64,000 nucleotides of DNA, from contig DAOSDY010000002.1 of the NCBI GenBank assembly GCA_035362835.1, forward strand, positions 124,001 to 188,000. The letters run 5' to 3'. Both the position numbers and the translations under genes were made by a program. Every line of letters begins with the position of its first letter. Position 1 is the stretch's first letter. This document shows, piece after piece, positions 8,783 to 18,084 of the stretch. Below the pieces are notes generated by a model. It did not search any database. It saw only the letters and a program-made list of their open reading frames with translations, and was not told the origin of the DNA. Origin of the DNA: Melioribacteraceae bacterium. GTDB taxonomy: Bacteria > Bacteroidota > Ignavibacteria > Ignavibacteriales > Melioribacteraceae.

Positions 8783-9405
8783 CTCTCATACCTGAAATGC
8801 ATGTAAATTCCGTAGATGATATGAACAATCCCGAATCCCGCCGCCCATAATACTAAACTGTATTCAACGAAGTAAGAGCTTATCAATCCTAAAACGATCT
8901 GTACAATTCCGAGGGACTTAACTTCATCGATTGTGTACTTACCGGCATTATAGAGTGCGAGACCGTAGAATATTAGTGTTGCGGGAACAAGCAATCCGAT
9001 CAGTCCTTTTGAAATGAAAATTAGTATTAATAATCCGCCCGATATTAGCGGAACTGCCATGTGAACCAGAAGTCTCCGGGATGTGGCGTTCCAGATTTTT
9101 TCTCCCTTCTTAATCGCCTTTCTTCTGGATAGTAGAACTGCAGATACAAGCGCAAGGATCAGTACGATTACCGCTAATCCGGTAACATTAAACAGGGAGG
9201 ATGTTAATCCCGATGGGTCATTATATTCGTAGTAGATACGGTCCGGATTAAAATTGAAATAAGCATATGCAATATAAGCCCCGGCTAATCCGTACAGACC
9301 CGCCATAATTCCTGCCCAGCCGGAGAGTGATAGAAATTTGGAGGAACGCTCCATCATAGAGCGTATCTCCGTTATATCCTGAATGTAATCTCGTTCTTTT
9401 TCCAT
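8779..9405 (-). CDS. Membrane protein co-encoded with the wHTH regulator
   Basis: A 208-residue protein with about six hydrophobic helices after an acidic/basic N-terminal segment (MEKERDYIQDITEIRSMMER). No known motif. ATG at 9405 is chosen because the protein is clearly coding from there. The frame continues 19 codons further (to 9462), but that would run through the operator at 9413-9429. The gene overlaps the regulator gene by four bases and is first in that operon. It may sense or be the output of the regulator; function unknown. Confidence 0.7.
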   Translation of the reverse strand: MEKERDYIQDITEIRSMMERSSKFLSLSGWAGIMAGLYGLAGAYIAYAYFNFNPDRIYYEYNDPSGLTSSLFNVTGLAVIVLILALVSAVLLSRRKAIKKGEKIWNATSRRLLVHMAVPLISGGLLILIFISKGLIGLLVPATLIFYGLALYNAGKYTIDEVKSLGIVQIVLGLISSYFVEYSLVLWAAGFGIVHIIYGIYMHFRYER

Positions 9406-9412
9406 ACAAAGT

Positions 9413-9429
9413 ACTTTTTGTTGCAAAGT
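9413..9429. promoter_or_regulatory. Second copy of the inverted-repeat operator
   Basis: ACTTTT-TGTTG-CAAAGT, the same 6-5-6 geometry as 8451-8467 with one half-site mismatch. It ends 8 bases before the ATG of the regulator operon, so a bound regulator would block transcription start or early elongation. Both copies are preceded by GT (GTACTTT). Confidence 0.5.
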
Positions 9430-9604
9430 TAATCTAAAATTTATTTCTACACAAGATCTCACTTAATTTTTTTTGATTATTACGGCTAAGGTTAAAACAA
9501 TTTTGGAGAACCGGATTTTTCAGCCCAAAATTTTTAAGCTCAAATACGGATTGCAGGATGTGTGTATGCTCGAAATCCTGACTATTCCTTGATTCCTTTA
9601 ATTA

Positions 9605-10204
9605 CTACAAATCCTCCTTTCCCGTACCTTCAACCGGATTTTCAACTTCATTTCTATTTTCGCTTAGTAAAGTCTGAATAATCCGGTTTATCTTAAAACC
9701 GTTTGATTCTATCAGCTTTATAATCTCATCCGCCGAATAAAAATTAGCACTCCTGTAAAACTTGCTCACCTCTATTTGCTCTTCCATAGATTTGCCGAAT
9801 AAACTATCCCTATCTATAAACGCAATTATTAATTCGCCGCAACTTTTTAATATCCGGTATGCTTCCGTTAAAGCTTTATCGGGATTATTAATAAAGCAGA
9901 TTGAAGTTATAAAGAGTGCTATATCGAAACTTGAATCCGGATAGGGGAGACTTTCAGCAAATCCTTTCTCAACATTTAAATTTCTTTTACGTGCATACTC
10001 AAGCATTCTATCCGAAGGATCGATCCCGAATTTAATACCCAGTCGTTCGGCAAATATTCCGCTCCCGATTCCGATTTCCAATCCGTTTCTCCCGACCGGG
10101 ACAACTTGCTTTAAGGCAATCAATTCCGATTGAAAGATAGTTTCATTCTCACTGAACCAATCTTCATATTCTTCAGTGTAAATATCGAAAGGATTCTTTT
10201 TCAT
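9605..10204 (-). CDS. Class I SAM-dependent methyltransferase
   Basis: A 199-residue protein with the Methyltransf_11 signature: motif I GLEIGIGSGIFAERLG (about residues 41-56), an acidic loop GIDPSDRML, ESLPYPDSSFDIAL as the post-II region, and AYRILKSCGELIIAF as post-I. Substrate cannot be read. It starts two bases after the stop of the DsrE-like gene on the same strand, so the pair is coupled. The last ~20 residues are polar and may be disordered. Confidence 0.85.
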   Translation of the reverse strand: MKKNPFDIYTEEYEDWFSENETIFQSELIALKQVVPVGRNGLEIGIGSGIFAERLGIKFGIDPSDRMLEYARKRNLNVEKGFAESLPYPDSSFDIALFITSICFINNPDKALTEAYRILKSCGELIIAFIDRDSLFGKSMEEQIEVSKFYRSANFYSADEIIKLIESNGFKINRIIQTLLSENRNEVENPVEGTGKEDL

Positions 10205-10206
10205 CT

Positions 10207-10566
10207 CTAAAATGTTAGGACTTTATCGCATTCAACGGTCCACTGTGCGAATTCTTTCATATTGCTCAGTTTAACACCCTCTATAAATTGAATTTTATCT
10301 ATACCGCGTGCCTCCGAGCAGCCGCCGCAGCTTTTAACTTCGCCCCCTTTCTGGATTACGGATTTCAGCATTCTCTCGATGTTATAATATCCGTTTGGTG
10401 TATTCTGATTCGGCAATCCGCAGAAAACGGCATCTGCAAGTAGGAAAATTTTAATCCCGGTACTATCGCCGTGCTCTTTCTGAAGTGTCATCGCCATTCG
10501 TAAAGCATTGTAAGCCTTCTCAGTACCGTAAGGCGCATCGTTTATAATAATTAGAATCTTCTGCAT
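10207..10566 (-). CDS. DsrE/DsrF-like sulfur-relay family protein
   Basis: A 119-residue protein with the DsrE fold pattern: KILIIINDAPYGTEKAYNAL at the N-terminus, KIFLLADAVFCGLPNQ mid-chain and GGEVKSCGGCSEARGI. The cysteine pair in SCGGC is at the place where DsrE-family proteins carry the persulfide-accepting cysteine. Family members carry sulfur (TusD, DsrE) or are of unknown role. It is coupled to the downstream methyltransferase (2-base gap). No dsr or tus partners are in view, so a general thiol-transfer role is inferred only. Confidence 0.8.
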   Translation of the reverse strand: MQKILIIINDAPYGTEKAYNALRMAMTLQKEHGDSTGIKIFLLADAVFCGLPNQNTPNGYYNIERMLKSVIQKGGEVKSCGGCSEARGIDKIQFIEGVKLSNMKEFAQWTVECDKVLTF

Positions 10567-10639
10567 CTTTTCTCCTTTTTTTGCAAATATAATTCAGTTT
10601 TATGATTTCAGATAGAATAAAAGTATATCAGTGAGAATT

Positions 10640-11263
10640 TTAAGATTGTTTATTGATTTTTACAATCATAACGGAAAACATTATATCATAATTCACCTTA
10701 TCTGCTCCTTTGGTTAACAACCGCTGCTCTTTTATTAATACCATTCCGTTTTTATACAGTAATTTTTTAATATACTCCGGCGGGTGTTTATAAACCGGTA
10801 CTCCCCAGTCTGTCATCTCTTTTTTATAATCAGCTCCTATTCCCGGAATCACCGTGAATGCGAACAATCCTCCTCCTTTCATCAGCCTTGCCGCTTCGGA
10901 AAATATATTGTCTAGATCACCCAGGAAATGTAAAACACCGCAGCAAATTATATGATCGAAATAGTCGTTATCAAAAGGGATTGTTCTGTCTGCGAGATTA
11001 TGGATTCTTAAATCTTCTGCGAATCCTTTTTCTCTGCATTTGTTCAGCATCTCTTCGGATCTGTCAAGTCCGTAGACTTTCAATCCAATCCGTGAAAAAT
11101 TAATTGATGCCAATCCGGTCCCGATACCAAGATCGAGTATTTTTTCTCCGGGTTTAACAAACTCATAACACAATCCGAACAACACATCCTGTGCATAACT
11201 GTCATATTCTTTTACCTGTTCGTCATATCGGTCAGCATCCTCTTTGTAATCAGATTCATTCAT
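10640..11263 (-). CDS. Class I SAM-dependent methyltransferase
   Basis: A 207-residue methyltransferase: motif I EKILDLGIGTGLASINF (about 39-55), LKVYGLDRSEEML, a DYFDHIICCGVLHFLGD post-II segment and ARLMKGGGLFAFTVI. The overall layout resembles small ubiquinone/tellurite-type methyltransferases, but the substrate is unknown. It starts at ATG, 165 bases from the divergent esterase gene, so its promoter lies in 11264-11428. It sits 73 bases upstream of the DsrE-like gene on the same strand and may be part of the same unit. Confidence 0.85.
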   Translation of the reverse strand: MNESDYKEDADRYDEQVKEYDSYAQDVLFGLCYEFVKPGEKILDLGIGTGLASINFSRIGLKVYGLDRSEEMLNKCREKGFAEDLRIHNLADRTIPFDNDYFDHIICCGVLHFLGDLDNIFSEAARLMKGGGLFAFTVIPGIGADYKKEMTDWGVPVYKHPPEYIKKLLYKNGMVLIKEQRLLTKGADKVNYDIMFSVMIVKINKQS

Positions 11264-11428
11264 ATTCAGCTCCGGAAAAATGTTTTTTCATTTCCTGCAT
11301 TAGAATTTATTCTCTAACCGGATTTGTAGTACCACTGTTTACCCAAAATTAAATAGTTATACTTTTCCTAACAAGTATCAAAATATTTCGTCTAACATAA
11401 CCGGAATCCTACAAAATATGAGGACCGC

Positions 11429-12595
11429 ATGAAAATTAAATATTCACTCCCCGTTATAATTACTTTATTCTTTATTTCTACCTTGACTCTCTTACCGCAG
11501 CAGGATAACGATCCTGTATCAATCGGAATTTATAAGAAACTCCATTCAGAAATTCTTAATGAAGGCCGTCTGCTTACCATAACATTGCCGCGCGAATATG
11601 AATCAACCAATCTCTCATATCCTGTTATTTATCATTTATACGGTGACAGGATTGAACAGTATTTAGCCGAATCAGTTTCACACATTTACAATCTCGGAAG
11701 TACAGGTGCCATCCCGCCCTGCATACTTATTGGAATTGATGAAAAGCAGCTAAGGTACCGCGACCTGCTTCCGTTAAATAATGACGGGACTCCTACTGGG
11801 ATTGAAAATTTTATCCGCTTTATTAAAGAGGAACTCTTCCCGTTTGTAGAGAAAAATTACAGGACAAAGGATTTCCGGATTCTCGCCGGACCGCAGGTAG
11901 GTGCGAATTTCGGAATTTATACTCTAGACAAATATCCGGACCTCTTTAATGCCTTTATTCTTACTTCTCCCTTTAGATGGAGCGGGGGAAGGGATCTTCT
12001 GCTTGAAATGAGCAGGGAATTCTTCGGCAGAACTAGTGTACTAAACAGGTTTTTGTCTATTACTTTTGATGAAAGCGACCGTTTAGCAAAAGAAGGTGCT
12101 GTATATGTCAGAAATTTTGAGAAGATGATATCGGAGAATCCTCCTGATAAATTCAGGTTGAATATTCATTACATTGAAGGGAGCAGTGATTTCAATACAC
12201 CGCTGCGGCTCAAAGAAGGATTGAAATCACTCTTTGAATCATATCCGCTGCCGGCAGATAGGCAAATTGAAAATCTCTCAGCACTAATTGAATATTATAA
12301 TAATCTTTCCGGCCAGTACGGATTTCAGGTTGATCTGCCTGAACATGTTCTCACCGATGTGAGCGATAGGTTTGATTCGCAGAAAAAAATAAAAGAGAGA
12401 CTAGAGGTTCTCGAGTTCATTTTGAAAATCTATCCACGGTCGGTTAATGCGTTGTGGCGCCTTGCCAACTATTATAAAGGAACGGGGGAGAAGGAGAGGG
12501 CACTCAATTACTTTGAGGAATGCCTCAGGATTATGCCCGATTTCGGCGCGGCAAAAGAGAATGTAAGAATTCTTAAATCGGAACTTGAGAAGTAG
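11429..12595 (+). CDS. Secreted putative esterase fused to C-terminal TPR
   Basis: A 388-residue protein with a signal peptide (residues 1-22). An alpha/beta-hydrolase domain of the Esterase_D/IroE-like type follows: YPVIYHLYGD, ILIGIDEKQLRYRDLLP, and an EELFPFVEKNYRT helix. The nucleophile elbow that should be GxSxGG reads GPQVGANFG, so the usual serine is missing; the enzyme may be inactive or the serine displaced. Residues ~325-388 form a TPR-like pair (NALWRLANYYKGTGEKERAL). It starts at ATG after AGGA, in the opposite direction to the methyltransferase cluster. Confidence 0.72.
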   Translation: MKIKYSLPVIITLFFISTLTLLPQQDNDPVSIGIYKKLHSEILNEGRLLTITLPREYESTNLSYPVIYHLYGDRIEQYLAESVSHIYNLGSTGAIPPCILIGIDEKQLRYRDLLPLNNDGTPTGIENFIRFIKEELFPFVEKNYRTKDFRILAGPQVGANFGIYTLDKYPDLFNAFILTSPFRWSGGRDLLLEMSREFFGRTSVLNRFLSITFDESDRLAKEGAVYVRNFEKMISENPPDKFRLNIHYIEGSSDFNTPLRLKEGLKSLFESYPLPADRQIENLSALIEYYNNLSGQYGFQVDLPEHVLTDVSDRFDSQKKIKERLEVLEFILKIYPRSVNALWRLANYYKGTGEKERALNYFEECLRIMPDFGAAKENVRILKSELEK

Positions 12596-12670
12596 TAGAA
12601 TTTTTTTTTTATCCGGCTGCTGCGATTTATTAGAATGTCATTATAATTCCTGAATCCGGAGAACAATTTT

Positions 12671-14275
12671 TTATTTCAGCAGGATTAATTTCTTCGTATC
12701 GGAATAATTGACGGACCATATTTTATAAAAATATAATCCGCTTGTTAAATTATTACCATCTAAAATTACTTTGTGTCTTCCAGCATTTAATTCTTTCTGA
12801 ACCAGTGTCCGGACTTCCCGTCCGAGCAGATCATAAAGTTTAATAGTAACTTCTCCGGTTTTCGGAATTTCAAATTCAATATTTGTTACCGGATTGAAAG
12901 GATTAGGATAGTTCTGGAAAAGCTTATACTCCGTTGGTAAATCGGGACTAATCTCCACACCGGTAATACTAATCGACACTTCTTCAGAAGCCGAAGAACC
13001 CGCAAGATTTGTTGCGCTTGCATAATAGGTTAGCGTCCCTACTCCGTTATATTCGTCGGTATACTCCGTTTCGTTAGGACCTGCTTCACCAATCTGCAGC
13101 CAATTCTCATCGTTTACTTTTCTCCATATAATTACTTTATCTGCTACACCGGAATTATTTTTCCATTTAATTACTACTTTTCTCTGATTGTTTAACTCTA
13201 CTGTAACGTTAGACGGAGCTTTGGGAGGATAAACGCGTGCCGGATTTTTCTCTGTCCATTGATTTGTGGCGGGTATGTATTCATAAATTTTATTAGAACT
13301 TTGTCCGTTCTCGTCTCTGCCGCCGTAGATATATAACTTTCCGTTCAATACTGCAGAAGAAGCAGCGGAAAGTTTTTTCGGCATGTCGGCTAATCTTGTC
13401 CAGCTCCAGTTTGAAAGGTCAAGAGAGTAGAAATCATTTACGTTGGTTATGTAATCTTCAGTTCCTCCACCGATGTATGCTTTATTGTCAATCTTCTCCA
13501 TAATAAATCTGCCCCGTTTTTTCTGGGGTCCGTTTCCGCTTGTAGTATTCTGAGCCCATGTGTTACTGTTTTTGTTGAAAGTCCATAATTCGTTTACAAA
13601 CGTGTTATTGTCCCCACCCCAGAGTGCGACTGTATATTCATTCAGACCTACGGCCTGATGACCTTCAAATTCCCTGTTGGCAGGCGGATTTGCCATTTGA
13701 GTCCAGGTATTCTGCTCAATATTATAGAGCCAGCAGTCGGCAATATATGTGCCTTGCTGACCTTTGCCGCCGATAAGCAATAAGCCGTCGCTTACTTTTG
13801 ACAGAGAAGGAGCTACTCTATTTGTCGGCGAAGCGCCGGTAGGAACTAATTTTGTCCATTTTCTATTTGCCGCGTCGTATTTCCAGATATCGTTAAAAAT
13901 CTGTCCGCCGGAAGATCCGCCGTATAAAAAGATCGATTTCGAATTATTGTCGTAAACAGTTTTTTGATATGTTCTTCCTTCAGGTTTTAAACCGTCCGAT
14001 GGATCCTCCTTAGCCCATTTATTCTGTTCCGGATCTCCCACGCTTAAATCATTAAGTAATATTGATTTTACAGAGCTCCTTTTCATGAAAATATTGATCG
14101 AGATTTCATTGTCTGCCAATCCGCCAAACATGTATAGATATCTTTCGTCGGAAATCATTGAACCGGATTGAACAGCGGGAAGTGAGAGAGTATCCTGGGA
14201 AAAAGTAGTATTGATTAAAAATAGATTTAGAAAAAGTACGGTGATTAATTGACGTGAACCGAATCGGATTTTCAT
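12671..14275 (-). CDS. Secreted Kelch-repeat protein with T9SS type A sorting domain
   Basis: A 534-residue protein. Signal peptide at residues 1-27 (ends TTFSQ). Five to six Kelch-type blades follow, each with a YGG or GG turn and a tryptophan ten or so residues later (for example IFLYGGSSGG, ALWGGDNN, LYIYGGRDENG). A fibronectin-III-like domain (about 350-435) leads to the sorting domain with QNYPNPFNPVT and GLYFYKI near the end. T9SS exports such proteins across the outer membrane and removes the tail. ATG at 14275 is chosen because TTAGGAGGT precedes it. Likely a surface or released beta-propeller; binding partner unknown. Confidence 0.88.
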   Translation of the reverse strand: MKIRFGSRQLITVLFLNLFLINTTFSQDTLSLPAVQSGSMISDERYLYMFGGLADNEISINIFMKRSSVKSILLNDLSVGDPEQNKWAKEDPSDGLKPEGRTYQKTVYDNNSKSIFLYGGSSGGQIFNDIWKYDAANRKWTKLVPTGASPTNRVAPSLSKVSDGLLLIGGKGQQGTYIADCWLYNIEQNTWTQMANPPANREFEGHQAVGLNEYTVALWGGDNNTFVNELWTFNKNSNTWAQNTTSGNGPQKKRGRFIMEKIDNKAYIGGGTEDYITNVNDFYSLDLSNWSWTRLADMPKKLSAASSAVLNGKLYIYGGRDENGQSSNKIYEYIPATNQWTEKNPARVYPPKAPSNVTVELNNQRKVVIKWKNNSGVADKVIIWRKVNDENWLQIGEAGPNETEYTDEYNGVGTLTYYASATNLAGSSASEEVSISITGVEISPDLPTEYKLFQNYPNPFNPVTNIEFEIPKTGEVTIKLYDLLGREVRTLVQKELNAGRHKVILDGNNLTSGLYFYKIWSVNYSDTKKLILLK

Positions 14276-14391
14276 AGTACCTCCTAATCTAAGAGAAAGC
14301 ACATGATATGGGAATTAGATTTATGAGTAAAAAAATGTCCTGCATACAATGGTTAAGTCAACAAATTAATTATTGATTAAAACAGCCTTTA

Positions 14392-14419
14392 ACTTAACCA
14401 AGAACCAAGGCAGACCTTG
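14392..14419. repeat. Fragment of a dispersed intergenic repeat
   Basis: ACTTAACCAAGAAC at 14392-14405 is repeated exactly at 23590-23603. Here it is followed by a CAAGG-CAGA-CCTTG hairpin (14406-14419). It lies in the 272-base gap between two secreted-protein genes. It is one of several hints of a degenerate repeat family that is dense at 23.4-23.7 kb. Confidence 0.4.
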
Positions 14420-14547
14420 TTTCATTACAAAACTAAAACAGATTTTGTTGCCGGCTGTTAATTTATACATTTTAGTTCCATTAATCAGTTATTAGTTCAA
14501 TTGATATTTTTGACCAGCGCTTACCGGATTAAGATATTATAACCTCG

Positions 14548-15045
14548 CTATAAATCTAAAAAGAATTTCAATCCCCGGTTTGTATAAAAGAACAAAGGGA
14601 CTCTTAAAAATCCCCCGACTTCATATATTTTATCATCCGTCAGAAGATCAGTATAACTGAAGTAAGGATACAATAGCAATCCTGCGAACGGGGTTATTGA
14701 GTATCCTAATGATGTTTCCCCTGTGTTTCTGGAAATTGATAACGTTGGCCCAACATCTATACCGGCGATGATAGTATAATATGCCTGGATACCGATATGT
14801 ATTTTTGTCCGCACCTCGTTAAAATCAATACTGATTGAGTTGCCGAAATTTATTTGATCGTACTTCGAGAGATAAATAACAGATAATTCGAATCCGGATG
14901 TAAATCCGCCGCCTTTACCGAATGAATAACCTAGTTTCAGCGTTGGAGTAATTATAGCTTTAATATCAGGCCCACCGGCAAATGTTTTATCGGCAAATGA
15001 AAAGAAGAATAAAGCCAGTAAGAAATATCGTATGATCAATTTCAT
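14548..15045 (-). CDS. Small secreted beta-barrel-like protein, unknown function
   Basis: A 165-residue protein with a clear signal peptide (to FADKTFAGG). The mature part has alternating hydrophobic/polar strands, many glycines and aromatics, and a C-terminal FFLDL, as in small outer-membrane barrels (eight-strand type). No family motif is recognisable. It sits between two T9SS substrates on the same strand but is separated from both by over 200 bases. No sorting domain, so it is probably inserted in the outer membrane by the Bam route. Confidence 0.6.
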   Translation of the reverse strand: MKLIIRYFLLALFFFSFADKTFAGGPDIKAIITPTLKLGYSFGKGGGFTSGFELSVIYLSKYDQINFGNSISIDFNEVRTKIHIGIQAYYTIIAGIDVGPTLSISRNTGETSLGYSITPFAGLLLYPYFSYTDLLTDDKIYEVGGFLRVPLFFYTNRGLKFFLDL

Positions 15046-15265
15046 ACAGATGTAAATTATCCCTATAGACCATCACATTGTAAAACGTCTTCAACAATGA
15101 ATCACATTAACTTTCTGCTCTCTTTTTACGTATAATCTAATCAAAACTTTACCATTACAGAACTTATTAAATTTCATGCACGGAATTTTTCGATAATTGC
15201 TTAAACAAATTATATTCAACATAAGCATTACAAAGTTTAAAATGCTTACGCGGTTGGTTTTAAAC

Positions 15266-17506
15266 TTATTTAATTAGAATCATTTTTCTTGTAATAATAG
15301 TGTCTGAAGTTTTCAGCTGATAAAAGTAGATTCCGCTGCTAATGTTAGAACCGTTGAAATCTACTGTATAAGTGCCGGGATCGTACTCTTTTTTCGTAAG
15401 TGATTCAACCTTTCTTCCTAACATATCATAAACGTTTAATTCCACGAAGGAGGTATTCTTAATATTGAACTGAATTCTGGTAACCGGATTGAATGGATTA
15501 GGATAATTCTGAAATATACCTGTTGATAATTGCAATTGTGATTCCTCTTTAATATCTGTTAAACTGCTGGTTACAAATTGACTAACTGAAGTCCAGATTC
15601 CTTCATAATACTGGTTGAAAGATCTAATCCGCCAGAAATATCTCTTACCCGGTTCGAGTGTATAAAATTTATAAGTTGTATCGCCTTCAATTCTTATCGA
15701 TGCAACCGTACTTAAAAAATCCCGATCCAAACCGATATTAAGTTCATAACCAACCGCATTTGAATCAATGGTCCATTTAAATATAGTTGGGTTCGTACTT
15801 ACATTTTCCTCCATATTATTTGGAGAACGTAAATAAGGCCATGATAATACTCCTGTAATTGGCATTGTACTGAAACTCCAGACTTTGGAAGGTGTCCCCA
15901 GTTTTATAAAATCATAAGGTATCACACGCCAGAAATATTTTACAGAAAAACCTACATTCATATTAACCCAGTGCCATCCAACTCTGGTACTTGAAAATGA
16001 ATCCTTCATCAATGTATCTTTCGCCATTTCAAGAAGGTAACCGGTTGCACTGTCAATTTTCGTCCAGGCAAATCTTACCGGATTATTTCTGATCTCTACC
16101 AAACCATTTGCCGGGGCTACCAGAGTTGGAGCGTATAAGTAATTGGGTGGTGGTTCAGGGACAGTTTTAAAGTTATATACAGGCGACCACTCGCTAATTG
16201 TATAATTATTCTTTGCTCTAACTCTCCAGTAAAAAGTTGTGTTGTACTGAAGACTATCGATAATTACACTATTTACCTGTAGACTATCCTGTTGGTGAAT
16301 GATGCTTTCAAAATCAACATCAGTTGAAATCTGAACCTGGTAAAATAAAACTTCGTTAACCACATTCCATATTAGAACTACATGGTTCCTGCCGATTTCT
16401 ACTGCATTGTTAGCGGGAGTTGAGGGCTGAGGTGAGTCGAGAGGTTGAAATAATGGTTTCGTCCTGAATCTCCTTTGATCCGACCAGGGACTTTCTCCTC
16501 CGTCGTTAAAGAATTTTACTCTCCAGAAATACTCAGTATCATATGCCAGATTTTCTATCTTCTGTGTATTCTCTACGGTAATTGTATGAGTTAATGGACT
16601 TGAATTGATGTTTAAAATAAGATCCGAATAATTCTGATCGGTAGATACCTGCAACTGAAAATACATTACTCCCGGTGGTGTAAACCAGGACAGAGTTGGT
16701 GTAGTTGAAACTCCTGTCTGGCCATCGGAAGGGAAATTCAGTTCCGGCTTGATTAGTTCTACCGTAGGACCATTTATATAAATACTTCTAACTTCAAGGG
16801 GAGGTTCGAATATATTTGTCCCGTTATTATCGGCTGATACTACTTCCCAGTAATAGGTCGACATCTGGTTCATCTCATTTAATGTTAATACTGTATCACT
16901 AACCTCAACAAATTTAAAATTATACTTGTTATTGTATCGGGGTGAAAGCTGATAAAAATTAAATATATAATGCTCGGCATTGATTGCTTTCCGCCATCGG
17001 AATGTTACAGGTAAAGTAACACGTTCTCCATTAGAAGGAGTAATCAATTCTGGAGAGTAGAGAGGGGGCAGAATCTCTACTATGTGTAATTGTCCCGAAT
17101 TATTACTTTTTACTTCAACGATTTCATTATATGCATCCACCTGATAGAGCATCATCCATCGGCTTCCGACAGGCAACTCAGGTACTGAAAATTTTATTTG
17201 TTCAAAATCATTATTAACCCCCGGTTCTATTGCCGGGTAGCGGTGTTCAATTATTTCAATATCTGTCGATGTGTCGATATATCTTTTTAATGTATCGGCT
17301 GAAAGGTAGACTTTAAATACACTGCTTGGTGCAAGTGTATCCCCTTGATTTAGAATATATGCTAAAAACTGATTGTTCTGACCGGAACGGAAATGTGTAT
17401 GATACACAAAACCATACAATTTGAGATCGGGGTACTTTTGGGCAAAGAATATTGAAGTTACCGAAGTCAATAGAATAAATAATATTTTAAGAAACCTTGT
17501 TAACAT
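15266..17506 (-). CDS. Large secreted fibronectin-III-repeat protein with T9SS sorting domain
   Basis: A 746-residue protein. Signal peptide to about residue 22 (SIFFAQ). Then a CARDB-like segment (to ~145) and five fibronectin type III-like units, each with the pattern of P..G......P.F.W......Y......D..F......T.Y.WRV, for example YFWRVKFFNDGGESPWS. The C-terminal ~85 residues are a type A sorting domain (FQNYPNPFNPVT, GIYFYQLK). Role inferred: surface adhesin or matrix protein exported by the T9SS. The gene stands alone with 220 bases before the next gene downstream. Confidence 0.88.
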   Translation of the reverse strand: MLTRFLKILFILLTSVTSIFFAQKYPDLKLYGFVYHTHFRSGQNNQFLAYILNQGDTLAPSSVFKVYLSADTLKRYIDTSTDIEIIEHRYPAIEPGVNNDFEQIKFSVPELPVGSRWMMLYQVDAYNEIVEVKSNNSGQLHIVEILPPLYSPELITPSNGERVTLPVTFRWRKAINAEHYIFNFYQLSPRYNNKYNFKFVEVSDTVLTLNEMNQMSTYYWEVVSADNNGTNIFEPPLEVRSIYINGPTVELIKPELNFPSDGQTGVSTTPTLSWFTPPGVMYFQLQVSTDQNYSDLILNINSSPLTHTITVENTQKIENLAYDTEYFWRVKFFNDGGESPWSDQRRFRTKPLFQPLDSPQPSTPANNAVEIGRNHVVLIWNVVNEVLFYQVQISTDVDFESIIHQQDSLQVNSVIIDSLQYNTTFYWRVRAKNNYTISEWSPVYNFKTVPEPPPNYLYAPTLVAPANGLVEIRNNPVRFAWTKIDSATGYLLEMAKDTLMKDSFSSTRVGWHWVNMNVGFSVKYFWRVIPYDFIKLGTPSKVWSFSTMPITGVLSWPYLRSPNNMEENVSTNPTIFKWTIDSNAVGYELNIGLDRDFLSTVASIRIEGDTTYKFYTLEPGKRYFWRIRSFNQYYEGIWTSVSQFVTSSLTDIKEESQLQLSTGIFQNYPNPFNPVTRIQFNIKNTSFVELNVYDMLGRKVESLTKKEYDPGTYTVDFNGSNISSGIYFYQLKTSDTIITRKMILIK

Positions 17507-17603
17507 TTAGGATTTCTAAAATAATGATTTTGATAAATAATCCATGACAAAAAAATCCTTTACATCTATATCAATACCACACTCTAACAGCGTGCAATTT
17601 AAT

Positions 17604-17954
17604 TTATTTCCTCAGTATTTTCTCCATGGCTTTACCTTTTGCGAGTTCATCTATCAGCTTGTCCAGGTAGCGTATTTTCTGCATAAGCGGGTCATCAATC
17701 TCCTCCACGCGTATTCCGCAGACAACGCCTTTTATAAGCGCACAATTCGGATTCATCGCAGGCGCCTGTGCAAAGAAAGTCTCGAAATCGTTCTCCTTCT
17801 TAATCTGCTTCTCTAATCCCGCCTGAGTGTAGCCTGTCAGCCAGCAGATTATCTGGTCGACTTCTTTCTTTGTCCGGTTTTTCCGCTCCGCTTTTTGAAC
17901 GTAGTTTGGATAAACGCTCGCGAACTTCATCTTAAAAACTTTATGTCCAGACAT
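17604..17954 (-). CDS. DUF2200 domain protein
   Basis: A 116-residue soluble protein matching the DUF2200 family throughout: MKFASVYPNYVQKAERKNRT, DQIICWLTGYTQAGLE, DFETFFAQAPAMNPN, CALIKGVVCGIRVEEIDDPL, and the KIRYLDKLIDELAKGKAM tail. These proteins have no assigned function. It starts at ATG after GGGGAAAAA. Its 5' side contains a stretch (18013-18032) shared with the 5' side of the methyltransferase gene at 20.2 kb, a hint that both arrived with the same type of mobile unit. Confidence 0.85.
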   Translation of the reverse strand: MSGHKVFKMKFASVYPNYVQKAERKNRTKKEVDQIICWLTGYTQAGLEKQIKKENDFETFFAQAPAMNPNCALIKGVVCGIRVEEIDDPLMQKIRYLDKLIDELAKGKAMEKILRK

Positions 17955-18059
17955 TTTTTCCCCTTTCTGATAACGATTTTGAAATTAATTCACCGCCTGA
18001 AATTACAACACTGCAATTCTAAACACACTAACTTTTTGTTTTACTTACACGCTGTTCTC

Positions 18060-18073
18060 CGGCTGAGAAGCCG
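18060..18073 (-). terminator. Small GC hairpin after the 145-residue membrane-protein gene
   Basis: CGGCT-TCTC-AGCCG on the minus strand, 11 bases past the stop. No T-tract follows, so termination is doubtful. Confidence 0.25.
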
Positions 18074-18084
18074 ATTATTCATCA

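Noticed and set aside
15225..15238. GCATTACAAAGTTT, also part of the operator at 8451-8467
   Set aside because: Only one half-site with no inverted partner; a 14-base match in 64 kb is expected by chance.
12671..17506. Possibility that the Kelch and fibronectin-III genes are parts of one broken gene
   Set aside because: Each has its own signal peptide and complete sorting domain, and a separate small gene with its own signal peptide lies between.
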